Source: Caldilineales bacterium (GTDB lineage: Bacteria > Chloroflexota > Anaerolineae > Caldilineales > Caldilineaceae). Taken from it: a DNA stretch of 64,000 nucleotides. Each line of letters starts with the position of its first letter. Positions within the stretch are counted from its first letter, which is position 1. The DNA lies in assembly GCA_012271135.1 (NCBI GenBank), contig JAAXGZ010000152.1:1-64000 (forward strand), given 5' to 3'. Both the position numbers and the translations under genes were made by a program. Of the stretch, positions 30,953-39,034 are shown one piece after another. The notes under the pieces are model-generated. The model was not told the origin of the DNA. It did not search any database and saw nothing but the letters and a program-made list of their open reading frames with translations.

Positions 30953-30975
30953 CCGGTCCCGGACGGAAACCAAGT

Positions 30976-31005
30976 TTGAAGTTCGGTCGGTCGGAGTGCT
31001 AGAGT
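30976..31005 (+). promoter_or_regulatory. Candidate promoter for infC-rpmI-rplT
   Basis: TTGAAG (30976-30981) and TAGAGT (31000-31005) are spaced by 18 bp, in the 126-bp gap between thrS and infC. The leader to the infC start would be about 65 bases. The operon may also be read through from thrS. Confidence 0.4.
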
Positions 31006-31078
31006 ATGCTTTGGAATCCGGGCAACGGAGTCCAAGCAGTGTTGGCCGGAAGCCATGCCTGACAGGGAGTAGAGAGCC

Positions 31079-31672
31079 ATAAGAAGAGGGAGACGCAACA
31101 ACAACCGACGTCCGCAGATCGTCCTGCCGGACATCCGCGTGAACGAGCAGATCACCGCGCCTCAGGTGCGGGTGATTGACGATGCCGGCGAACAGATTGG
31201 GGTGATCGCCTTGGAAGAGGCGCGCGCCATGGCAACGGGGCGCCAGTTGGATCTGGTGGAGGTTGCCCGCAACGCCAATCCTCCAGTCTGCCGCATCATG
31301 GACCACGGCAAGTACATGTTCGACCGCCAGAAGCGGGAACGTGACAAGCGTAAGGTTCAGTCGCGGGTGGAAGTCAAGGAGATCCGTCTCAGTCCGCGCA
31401 CCGGCGAGCACGACGTGGCTATTGCGGTGGGCAAGATTGAACGGTTCATCGCGGACGGCTCGCGGGTCAAGGTGCGGGTGCGCTTCCGCGGGCGCGAGCG
31501 CTTCAACCAGGAAGTGGGCCGTCAGATGTTGCGCAAGGTGGCCCAGGAAGTCGCGGATTTCGCCACGGTCGAGTCCGAACCCTCCTCCGAAGGCAATACG
31601 CTGATCATGGTTTTGCTGCCGGCAACCCAGAAGAGCAGCGCGCCGGCCCGCCAGCGGGTGCCGGCCGCGTAG
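31079..31672 (+). CDS. infC: Translation initiation factor IF-3, apparent AUA start
   Basis: 197 residues, binds the 30S subunit and checks the start codon. The frame preceding the family motif VNEQITAPQVRVIDDAGEQI reads RRGRRNNNRRPQIVLPDIR, a normal IF-3 N-terminus, and runs back to a TAG at 31070-31072. The only suitable initiator after that stop is ATA at 31079, placed 9 bases after AGGGAG (31064-31069). A GTG at 31139 would cut off 20 conserved residues and has no ribosome site. infC commonly uses a rare AUU-type start, which lets IF-3 repress its own mRNA; AUA here fits that scheme. rpmI and rplT follow. Confidence 0.92.
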   Translation: MRRGRRNNNRRPQIVLPDIRVNEQITAPQVRVIDDAGEQIGVIALEEARAMATGRQLDLVEVARNANPPVCRIMDHGKYMFDRQKRERDKRKVQSRVEVKEIRLSPRTGEHDVAIAVGKIERFIADGSRVKVRVRFRGRERFNQEVGRQMLRKVAQEVADFATVESEPSSEGNTLIMVLLPATQKSSAPARQRVPAA

Positions 31673-31683
31673 GGACGAGTGCC

Positions 31684-31893
31684 ATGCCCAAGATGAAGAC
31701 CCACAAAGCCACCGCCAGCCGCTTCCGGATCACCCGGAACGGCAAGGTCATTCGCCGCACCCAAGGCGGAGGCCACCTGCGGCGCAACAAGCATTCCCGC
31801 ATGCGGCGGATCTACAAGAAGAACGTCGTGGGCAACGTGAAGAGCATGCGCAAGATGGTTCAGCGCATGGCTCCGGTTGTGGACAACAGCTGA
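31684..31893 (+). CDS. rpmI: 50S ribosomal protein L35
   Basis: 69 residues, very basic: MPKMKTHKATASRFRITRNG, with HLRRNKHSRMRR in the middle, the typical L35 pattern. It starts 11 bases after infC. Confidence 0.97.
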   Translation: MPKMKTHKATASRFRITRNGKVIRRTQGGGHLRRNKHSRMRRIYKKNVVGNVKSMRKMVQRMAPVVDNS

Positions 31894-31948
31894 TCCGCAC
31901 CGGCCGTCGTCGGTCGCCGGCCGGACCTGCACCAGGAAACAGAGACAT

Positions 31949-32305
31949 ATGCCCCGTTCCCGCCCCAAGGTATACGCGCGCAATCGGCACAAGAAGGTGC
32001 TCAAGAGCACCAAGGGTCAGTTTGGCGGCCGTTCGCGCCTGTTTCGCACCGCCAACGAGGCGCGGCTGCATTCGCTGCACTACGCCTATCGCGACCGGCG
32101 CACCCGGAAGCGCGATTTCCGTCGCCTGTGGATTACGCGCATCAATGCCGCGACCCGCATGCACGACATGAACTATGGCCAGTTCATCCACGGCCTGAAG
32201 CTGGCCGAGGTTGAAATCGACCGCAAGGTCCTGGCGGACATGGCCGTCCATGACGAAGCCGGGTTCGCCGCCCTGGTTGACGTGGCGAGGGCCCAGTTGG
32301 CCTGA
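31949..32305 (+). CDS. rplT: 50S ribosomal protein L20
   Basis: 118 residues, rRNA-binding and needed early in 50S assembly. MPRSRPKVYARNRHKKVLKS opens the basic N-terminal arm. GQFGGRSRLFRTANEARLHS follows. The start at 31949 is set by the conserved MPR N-terminus. It is the last gene of the conserved infC-rpmI-rplT operon; in other bacteria L20 represses this operon through its leader. Confidence 0.97.
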   Translation: MPRSRPKVYARNRHKKVLKSTKGQFGGRSRLFRTANEARLHSLHYAYRDRRTRKRDFRRLWITRINAATRMHDMNYGQFIHGLKLAEVEIDRKVLADMAVHDEAGFAALVDVARAQLA

Positions 32306-32310
32306 CCCCC

Positions 32311-32398
32311 ATGCCCCTCGCAGGGGCATCCCGGCCGGGAGCTTCCCGGCTCTGGGACCGAATCCGGCCACGGCCCTCCACGCGAGGGCCGTTGTCTT
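32311..32398 (+). terminator. Two hairpins after rplT
   Basis: First hairpin: ATGCCCC (32311-32317) with GGGGCAT (32323-32329). Second: CGGCCCTC (32371-32378) with GAGGGCCG (32384-32391), followed by TTGTCTTGG, which is the better terminator. They close the ribosomal operon. Confidence 0.65.
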
Positions 32399-32606
32399 GG
32401 GTGTTGAAACCCGGCCCATCCGGTCCAACGCCCGAGCCGGGCACGCAACGGCACGAACTTCGAGCTTGAAACCGATACGCAGCCGGGTGAAGTTTGGTGG
32501 TGTGTTGCACGATCGGCTCTGCGGCCTCTTCCATTCGTTGCCGGTGTGGGTGCTTCCATGTTTGTATCAGGAGTCTGAACGTGCAACCATGAGTCGGAAT
32601 CGGCTC

Positions 32607-32631
32607 CATGTTTGCGCGCAGCGCAAACATG
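32607..32631. repeat. 11-bp perfect inverted repeat
   Basis: CATGTTTGCGC (32607-32617) and GCGCAAACATG (32621-32631), separated by GCA. It has no T tract after it and so looks more like a protein-binding site than a terminator. Confidence 0.8.
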
Positions 32632-32694
32632 CGATCGTTGTTTGCAAATAGAAGGGTGAAATCCAAGCAAGGAATCGTTGGTGTGTTATCGTGA

Positions 32695-32714
32695 CCTGTT
32701 GTGCAAACAACAGG
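32695..32714. repeat. 8-bp perfect inverted repeat
   Basis: CCTGTTGT (32695-32702) and ACAACAGG (32707-32714), separated by GCAA. The loop continues the GCAAACA word seen nearby. Confidence 0.75.
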
Positions 32715-33164
32715 CCGATGAAATTCCATGTTGGTGGCGGATGCGAACAGCCCTTCGTTGTCGAATTCAGAAACCAGCCATCTTCAAGCCGTTGACCGGC
32801 TTGGCTCCACGTAACCGGTGGCATCGTTCGTGCCCAGAGACGGAGCCCAGTCTTCTTTTGGTCAAATCTGGTTTACTGCTTGTACAGGGGTTTCCATTCC
32901 AAGTCGTCGCGGATTGTGGCGTCGGCGATTTGGGGACCCCAAACTGGTTGGCCATGAGGCGAACAACCGATCCGGTTGGCTGGAAACATGGCATGCGATA
33001 CCGAAGTGGTCCAGCCTGGAGATGGCCGCATACACCGACGGACTCAAGCTGTTGACCGGGGTTTGGCCCAGTCGTCGGCATGGTCGACTGCCAGACATGA
33101 ACTGCAACCAGGCGCCGCTGGCCGTCGGGAGGTGCCAATCCATCGGGGCCGGGAAGGCAACAGG

Positions 33165-34319
33165 GTGAACCATTTGACCTCCTCTTTACGGGCCGGGCGA
33201 TACGAGGAGCAGCCGGAAGGATTTCGGGCGTTCCTGCCCACCGATCTTCCACCGAACCCACCGGTTGTCCTGTCCGAAGATCTGTCAATTCGACTGGAGC
33301 AAGCGAGCCACGCACTGGGGCGCTTGGACGGCATCATCCAAACTCTTCCCAATCCGGATAGGTTCGTAATGATGTACGTGCGGAGGGAAGCAGTTCTCTC
33401 ATCACAGATCGAGGGTACGCAAAGCTCGCTTCTGGACCTCCTGGCAGCCGAGGCCCGGGTTTCAATTCCGGACACTCCTCACGACGTGTCCGAGGTGCTG
33501 AACTACGTCAGGGCGTTGAACCATGGTCTGAGGGCACTGGGTGATCAGGAGATCTCGGTCCCGCTCCTGTGCGAACTGCATGGCATTCTGCTGCGTGAGA
33601 CACGAGGTTCTGAACTGTCTCCGGGAAAATTGCGCAACCAGCAGGTTTGGATTGGCCCAAGACACACTCCGATTGAACATGCATTGTTCGTTCCGCCGCC
33701 GGCCCACGCAGTGGCCCGTTCCATGGGCAGTCTTGTGGAGTACATCAATTCGCCCAAGGACCTGCCGACACTGGTCTGGATTGGGTTGGTGCATGTTCAG
33801 TTCGAGACGATTCATCCATTCCTTGACGGCAACGGTCGCCTGGGCCGCTTGTTGATTACGTTGTTGCTGCAGCGGGAAGGCAAGCTGCAACATCCCGTCT
33901 TGTACTTGTCACACTATTTCAAACGTCGTCGGCCGGAATACTACGCACATTTGCAGGATGTACGCGACACAGGTTCCTGGGAGAGCTGGCTCGTATTTCA
34001 TCTGGACGGGATCGCGGATGTGGCCGACAAGGCAATCAGGGACGCACGCGCGATTCTTGAACTTCGGGAAACGGACCGCCTGACCATCGCTCGTGAACTG
34101 GCACACCAGTCCGGGATCGGTTACAGACTGCTGGACAACCTCTTCGAACGACCAGTTGTCACAGTCCGGAATGTGATGGAGATGTTGGAGGTTTCCTATG
34201 ACGTGTCTCGCAGGTTGATCCTGAAAATGGCCTCGTTGGGCATCCTGGATGAACTCGGGGATCGCAAGCGCAACAAGGCTTGGTTGTACCGGGACTACTT
34301 CAACCTGATCAGCGTTTGA
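33165..34319 (+). CDS. Fic-domain protein (AMP-transferase family)
   Basis: 384 residues. The start is GTG at 33165 (VNHLTSSLRAGRYEEQ) with GGAAGG 7 bases upstream. The inhibitory helix motif SSQIEGTQ lies near residue 80, before the Fic core, as in self-inhibited Fic proteins. The catalytic motif HPFLDGNGRLGR, with its His and Asn/Gly/Arg residues, is intact at about 216-227. The C-terminus is a winged-helix domain that likely binds DNA. Fic proteins transfer AMP from ATP to proteins; the target is unknown. It stands alone in an accessory region with no antitoxin partner. Confidence 0.93.
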   Translation: MNHLTSSLRAGRYEEQPEGFRAFLPTDLPPNPPVVLSEDLSIRLEQASHALGRLDGIIQTLPNPDRFVMMYVRREAVLSSQIEGTQSSLLDLLAAEARVSIPDTPHDVSEVLNYVRALNHGLRALGDQEISVPLLCELHGILLRETRGSELSPGKLRNQQVWIGPRHTPIEHALFVPPPAHAVARSMGSLVEYINSPKDLPTLVWIGLVHVQFETIHPFLDGNGRLGRLLITLLLQREGKLQHPVLYLSHYFKRRRPEYYAHLQDVRDTGSWESWLVFHLDGIADVADKAIRDARAILELRETDRLTIARELAHQSGIGYRLLDNLFERPVVTVRNVMEMLEVSYDVSRRLILKMASLGILDELGDRKRNKAWLYRDYFNLISV

Positions 34320-34748
34320 GTACGGGTGGTTCAGGTACCGCGGCAAGGAGGTGACATTGGCCGGGACATCCAGTTGCACTGGACCATCGGTTCCGTATGT
34401 TTGGTTGTATAGCGGTTATGCCTCTCATCCCAGCATCGCTCCGGGATGGATCGCCACAGGCTTAGGGGTCCACGGCCTGAAGTTGCTCCCAGGCTTCTGC
34501 CATATCCTTTGCCAGCTTCGTATTGGATGCCATGCCAGTGCGCCCATGATTAATATATGAATATTGTATCATTTTTATATCGACCATTCACCCCGTCGGA
34601 TCGGTTAGCCGATCCGACGGATGCCTTGGCTCCGCATTACACAGGGATCCGTTCCTCTGTCCCTCTGCCGGAGCCATTGGGACTTTCGCTGAGGGAATGT
34701 TTCAGGACATCGCTGTTGCCGGCTGACACGAATTGAGAAAGGCTTCCG
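34320..34748. other. AT-rich intergenic stretch with a small possible ORF
   Basis: About 430 bp. Near 34545-34590 it is strikingly AT-rich. On the minus strand a 36-codon frame runs from 34572 to 34462 (MIQYSYINHGRTGMASNTKL start, ending EQLQAVDP). It has no clear ribosome site and no recognised relative, so I do not call it a gene. A 12-bp palindrome lies at 34593-34620. Confidence 0.4.
34593..34620. repeat. 12-bp perfect inverted repeat
   Basis: CCGTCGGATCGG (34593-34604) and CCGATCCGACGG (34609-34620) with loop TTAG. No T tract follows on either strand. It lies 129 bases before the start of the hydrolase-like gene and could be an operator or a leader hairpin. Confidence 0.75.
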
Positions 34749-37157
34749 ATGGACGGCATATCGATAGGGAATGAACACCTGCGCGTGGATGTCAGGCAGA
34801 TCGAGGGTCTGCAATGGCTGGCGTTTCGGGTCGGGGATGAAGGCGGCAACTGGATGGACGTAGCCGTGACCGGCGCGCGGGCTCCGGTGTCCATTTGGCA
34901 GGCGGAGCGTCGGGCTGTCAGCGAAAGTCCGGAGATGATCTGGGCACCGGCCAGCAGCGGAGATTTCCAACGCGACGTCGGCGGCTGGGACAGCGCAGAG
35001 GCGGAAGGGGACGAGCTTGTCCTGACCCGCAGGGCGGCATCGATCGATGCCAGTCCTCTAATCGAGACCCGTGTCCGACTGGATGGGGAGTGCGGGGTCC
35101 ATGTCCGGACCCGGATCCGCATTGCGGCTGCGATCAGGCTAGCCCGGTGCATGCATCATGTCTGGCTGGCACCGGGAGGCCGACTGGAAAGGTTCTGCGA
35201 GCCCCTGGACTTCGCTTGGCTGCCGAACCTGCACCGGAGCGAGGATCACATTTGTGCCGATCACTTCTTCCGCGCACCAACGGTTGTTGCGGTGGCCCGG
35301 GGCTGCCACGCGGCCCTGCTCCCAGACCTTGCCCTCATGGAAGCGGATGCCCCCGTGCCTTTGGCTCTGGACCTGCGGATCGAAGGTACCGGTCTGGAAG
35401 CACCGCGCCTCTCCTTCGGCTTCTGCGCCTCGGAGCCGGAAGGGCACGTGTACTTCCGCAGTGGCCCGGACCTTGCACCGGTACTGGAGAACCGGGTCCT
35501 GACCTGCGGCTTTCGCCTGTGGTTCGGACAGGAGGAGACCCCCGGACAGGTCGTCGATCGAATCGTGCGGTGGCAGTGGCAGACGTACGGACACCCCCTG
35601 CTTAAGGAGCCGGAACCCCAGGTTCTCCCCTTCCGTCAGTACGGCACGCGCTATGTCTTCCGACACGAGTTGCCGACGAGTATTCGCAAGGTTGAGCGGC
35701 GGGGCTTGGAATGCGTTGGCATCGACAACCCTTACCGCCGCGGTGCCCAATTCCATGCCTGGGAAAACGATCTGCACGTCGGGTATGGCCTCAGGCACTA
35801 TGCGGGGAGGCTGGACAACACGATGCTGCAGGAGGCAAGCCAGGGGATCCTCCACTTGTTCTCTGATACCCCGCGTACCGAAGGCGCCTTCCCCTGCATC
35901 TTCAACTTCGACGAAGGTGTCTGGGAGGGATCCCTGTTTTGGACGGCGCGCAGCGCGGATTGGCGCCGTGGGTTCGACACGGCAGCCATGTCCGTGTCGG
36001 CCTGGTGGCTGCTGCAGTGGGTACAGGACTTCCCCGACTTGGACCGAGAGCCGCTGCTGGAGCTTCTCACCGCCTACTGCGACTTTCTGGTTGGCAACCA
36101 GCTTGAGTCGGGTGCCATTCCCACCTACTTCGATGCGGACCTTAATCCCCTACCACCACTCAAGGAGAGCGCCACCACGGCCATAGCGGGAGCCGTCCTG
36201 GCCTCCGCAGCCAACCTGCTGCTGAATCCGCTCTATACCCGTGCCGCCATGCGGGCCGGCTACTTCATTGCCGAGCAGGCCATTCCGCATCTTCGGTTCG
36301 ACGACTTTGAGACCTTCTATTCCTGCAGCCCCAAACCCGTGGATGCCGTGGACTACTGGTCGGGCCTCCCGCCGCATACCAACCTCTCCATCCAATGGGC
36401 CTGCGACATGTACCTGGAGTTGTGGAAGCGCACGCGCGAGGAACTGTGGCTGGAGCACGGAATGCACCTGCTGAACATCCTCTCCCTGTACCAGCAGGTT
36501 TGGAATCCCGTGCACCTGCCCGGCCACCTGTTCGGCGGGTTCGGCGTGATGAACACGGACGGCGAATGGAACGACGGGCGGCAGGCCCGGTTTGTGTCCA
36601 CGTACGGTGCCTGGTACTTGGCCACGGGGCGCACCGAGTACCTGGAACGGGCGGTGGCCGCCTGCCGCGCCTCGTTTGCCTTGATGGACATCCGGGAGAA
36701 CCACCTGAACAACATCAACACGGTGGAGATGCCGGACCATGGCCTGCATCTGGGCTACGCGCCGGAAAACATCCACCACAGCGGCCGCGACACTGGCTAT
36801 GGGTGGTCCGGCATGAACTGGAGTGCCGCCGGCGGCCTGGCGGCCAGCGCCTGGCTGGAACGGCATCTGGGTTCCGTCTTCCTTGATGTCTCGCGCCGCG
36901 TCGCCCATGGCATTGACGGGATGCGGGCCCAGGTCCTGTCGTGGACGGAGGAACGCGTGGAGTTGGAACTAGCGTCCGCCCTGCGCGATCTGACGCATCC
37001 GTACAACGGTCCCAGGGACATTGTGCTCCTGGCCGGGGGCTGGCAGTGGATGGACGAGGATCCCGACGATCTTGAGCTGGTGGTCAATGGCGAGGAACTG
37101 GGTGTCATCGAGGCCGAATTGCTGCAGGCCGGGCTGTCCCTGACCCTGGATGGCTGA
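34749..37157 (+). CDS. Unrecognised 802-residue protein, possibly glycoside-hydrolase-like
   Basis: ATG at 34749 with GAAAGG about 6 bases upstream. I do not recognise a named family. Residues 1-300 look beta-rich. About 310-720 look helical and rich in aromatic residues and Asp/Glu. Repeated pieces such as GVWEGSLFWTARSADWRRGF, ESGAIPTYFDADLNPLPPL and TYGAWYLATGRTEYLERAV are characteristic of (alpha/alpha)6-barrel sugar-active enzymes. A short C-terminal beta domain follows. No signal peptide is seen, so it is cytoplasmic. It overlaps or nearly touches a DUF624-like gene. Carbohydrate hydrolysis or lyase activity is an inference from fold-like features and neighbours. Confidence 0.6.
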   Translation: MDGISIGNEHLRVDVRQIEGLQWLAFRVGDEGGNWMDVAVTGARAPVSIWQAERRAVSESPEMIWAPASSGDFQRDVGGWDSAEAEGDELVLTRRAASIDASPLIETRVRLDGECGVHVRTRIRIAAAIRLARCMHHVWLAPGGRLERFCEPLDFAWLPNLHRSEDHICADHFFRAPTVVAVARGCHAALLPDLALMEADAPVPLALDLRIEGTGLEAPRLSFGFCASEPEGHVYFRSGPDLAPVLENRVLTCGFRLWFGQEETPGQVVDRIVRWQWQTYGHPLLKEPEPQVLPFRQYGTRYVFRHELPTSIRKVERRGLECVGIDNPYRRGAQFHAWENDLHVGYGLRHYAGRLDNTMLQEASQGILHLFSDTPRTEGAFPCIFNFDEGVWEGSLFWTARSADWRRGFDTAAMSVSAWWLLQWVQDFPDLDREPLLELLTAYCDFLVGNQLESGAIPTYFDADLNPLPPLKESATTAIAGAVLASAANLLLNPLYTRAAMRAGYFIAEQAIPHLRFDDFETFYSCSPKPVDAVDYWSGLPPHTNLSIQWACDMYLELWKRTREELWLEHGMHLLNILSLYQQVWNPVHLPGHLFGGFGVMNTDGEWNDGRQARFVSTYGAWYLATGRTEYLERAVAACRASFALMDIRENHLNNINTVEMPDHGLHLGYAPENIHHSGRDTGYGWSGMNWSAAGGLAASAWLERHLGSVFLDVSRRVAHGIDGMRAQVLSWTEERVELELASALRDLTHPYNGPRDIVLLAGGWQWMDEDPDDLELVVNGEELGVIEAELLQAGLSLTLDG

Positions 37158-37167
37158 GGTGGATGCC

Positions 37168-37899
37168 ATGGTCGAACCGCTGCGCCTTGATCAGGTGGGA
37201 TTCGAGGATCAGTCCGCGGTTCGTGTGGCAACGGGACTGATCCGAACCGCCGGGTTACGGCTGCCGCTGCACGGACTGCTGCTGGGCGTGGCCGCCGTGC
37301 CAGCCTGGTGGGTGATAACCAATTCGGGCCATGTTCCGGTGGCCTCGCTGCTGGCCTGGTTGCTGACGGTTCCGCTGTGGTCTGCCCTGAGCTACCCCGT
37401 CGGGCGGGCCGCCACTGGCCGGGCTACGAATGGCCGCGTGATCCTGCAGCTCCTGGTGGTCCACTGGCGATCGGCGTTGCTAATCGGCCTGCCTCCGGTG
37501 GCGGGGTTTGGCCTGTGGGTGGCGATCGTCAATCTTCAAAGGACCGAACCGCCGTTGCCGGTTGCCGTGGGGATGGCGGGTCAACTTGGTGTGACCGCGG
37601 TGCTGGCGGTCGTGACCGTGCATGCCCTGACGGTTCGGGTGCTGTTCAACCTGCCGACCGGCCGGTCACTGCGGTACGGACTGGCCTTGGCCCTGCGCTG
37701 GCCGTTGGCCACGGTTGGCCTGATTGCCGGCGTCTGGCTTCTGGTCTTGGCGGCCAGATCCCTAGGAGAGGTGTTCTGGCTGCTATTGCCGGGCTTGACA
37801 CACCCGTGCGCCGTTGCGGCCACGGTGCTTCTGTGCCGGCGCGGGCAGCAACTCGAGGTGGAAGCGGAGGCCCACATGTTGCAGGAGGACTTCCAATGA
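37168..37899 (+). CDS. DUF624 (YesL-like) membrane protein
   Basis: 243 residues with five or six hydrophobic helices (for example LHGLLLGVAAVPAWWVI, LLAWLLTVPLWSALSYPVG, WPLATVGLIAGVWLLVLA). The pattern is that of YesL/DUF624 proteins, often encoded beside sugar transporters and glycosidases. The start at 37168 is chosen because AGGTGG lies 6 bases upstream; an ATG at 37150 overlaps the previous gene. The end overlaps the ATG of the GTPase gene (ATGA). Function unknown. Confidence 0.7.
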   Translation: MVEPLRLDQVGFEDQSAVRVATGLIRTAGLRLPLHGLLLGVAAVPAWWVITNSGHVPVASLLAWLLTVPLWSALSYPVGRAATGRATNGRVILQLLVVHWRSALLIGLPPVAGFGLWVAIVNLQRTEPPLPVAVGMAGQLGVTAVLAVVTVHALTVRVLFNLPTGRSLRYGLALALRWPLATVGLIAGVWLLVLAARSLGEVFWLLLPGLTHPCAVAATVLLCRRGQQLEVEAEAHMLQEDFQ

Positions 37900-38966
37900 C
37901 CAGATTGGTGTTTCTTGGCGGATTTCTGGGTGCCGGCAAGACGACGCTTCTGTTGCGTGCGGCCTCGATGTTGCAGGACCGCGGGCTGGAGGCCGGCTTT
38001 GTGACCAATGATCAGGGCAGCGACTTGGTGGACACCGCGCGGGGTGCTTCCGCGAAGCTGCCGGTGGCGGAAGTGGCGGGTGGCTGCTTCTGCTGTCGCT
38101 GGTCGGAATTGGCCGGAGCTTTGGAGACGTTGGCGGATCGAGGACCCGACGTCATCCTTGCGGAACCGGTGGGCAGCTGCACCGACCTGGCCGCCACGGT
38201 CCTTCGTCCCCTGCTGGTGCAGGGACCGGCGAACTTGGACTTGGCTCCGCTTTCGGTACTGGTGTCAACGAACAACGCCTCGGCCCGCCGGTCGGCCAAG
38301 GTCGAATGGCTGCAGGATCAGCAGGTGAGGGAATGCCACTGGCTGCTGCTCGGCAAGGCGGACCGCCTGTCGCCGGCGGACCGGGAGGCGCGGCGCGCGG
38401 AGTTGGCGGCTCTCTATCCGGGTGTGTCGCGCATCCTTCCGGTGTCCGGACGCACCGGGGAGGGTGTGGACGACTGGCTTGATCTGGTTCTGGGCAGGCC
38501 GGTGGACAATGTCGAAGTCCTGGACATTGACTACCGGACGTATGCGGAGGCTGAGGCGGAGCTCGGTTGGCTGAATGCCGCGTGCGAACTGCGCAGTTCG
38601 CAGCCGCACAACCCATCCCAAATCGCCGAGACGATGGAGAGTCGCATGGCGGATCGGCTGGCGGCCGAAGGCGTGGAACTGGCTCACTTCAAACTACTGG
38701 TCAGGACGCCGACAGGGGCGCGCGCCGGCAGCCGGGTTTCCCATGCCGAATCCTGGGAGTGGGATTCGGATGCCCCGCTCTTGCCCGATTCCGGGGGTAT
38801 GGAACTGGTGGTCAACCTCCGGGCCTTGGGCGCGCCCGACGTGCTGTGGGATGCCTTGGTGGAGGCCCTCTCCAATCTGCAGGCGGAGTACAGCATCCGG
38901 TGGTACATGACCCGGTGCGAGGCCTTCCGGCCCCTCGCACCCAAGCCGGAGATCCGGATCGCCTGA
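37896..38966 (+). CDS. COG0523-family (CobW-like) GTPase
   Basis: 356 residues. Walker A GGFLGAGKTT begins the protein. GGCFCC near 62-67 is the metal-binding CxCC signature of this family, which delivers or stores metal ions (Zn, Co and others). AEPVGSCTDL is the switch region and LLGKAD stands in for NKxD. A C-terminal domain of about 150 residues follows. The ATG overlaps the stop of the DUF624-like gene, so it is part of the same operon. The metal target is unknown. Confidence 0.9.
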   Translation: MTRLVFLGGFLGAGKTTLLLRAASMLQDRGLEAGFVTNDQGSDLVDTARGASAKLPVAEVAGGCFCCRWSELAGALETLADRGPDVILAEPVGSCTDLAATVLRPLLVQGPANLDLAPLSVLVSTNNASARRSAKVEWLQDQQVRECHWLLLGKADRLSPADREARRAELAALYPGVSRILPVSGRTGEGVDDWLDLVLGRPVDNVEVLDIDYRTYAEAEAELGWLNAACELRSSQPHNPSQIAETMESRMADRLAAEGVELAHFKLLVRTPTGARAGSRVSHAESWEWDSDAPLLPDSGGMELVVNLRALGAPDVLWDALVEALSNLQAEYSIRWYMTRCEAFRPLAPKPEIRIA

Positions 38967-39034
38967 TCTTCGGCCTGCCGGCCCGACGGGGGTGTCATCG
39001 AGGAGCTTCGGGTCCCAGCGGATCTGCGCCCATA

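Larger units (their letters stand above)
32399..33151. other. Non-coding region with a cluster of TGTTTGC-like boxes
   Basis: No credible gene. From about 32560 to 32715 the word TGTTTG(C/T), or its complement GCAAACA, occurs five times, in a more AT-rich setting than the flanks. Two of the copies form the palindrome at 32607-32631. Another inverted repeat lies at 32695-32714. The Fic gene begins at 33165, so this may be its control region, but the distance (about 450 bp) is large. Confidence 0.5.

Noticed and set aside
32976..33164. Longer N-terminal extension of the Fic gene
   Set aside because: The in-frame upstream part has no ribosome site and odd composition, while a GTG with GGAAGG fits at 33165.
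34462..34572. 36-codon open frame in AT-rich DNA, minus strand
   Set aside because: It has a plausible start but no ribosome site and no recognised family; too short to claim.
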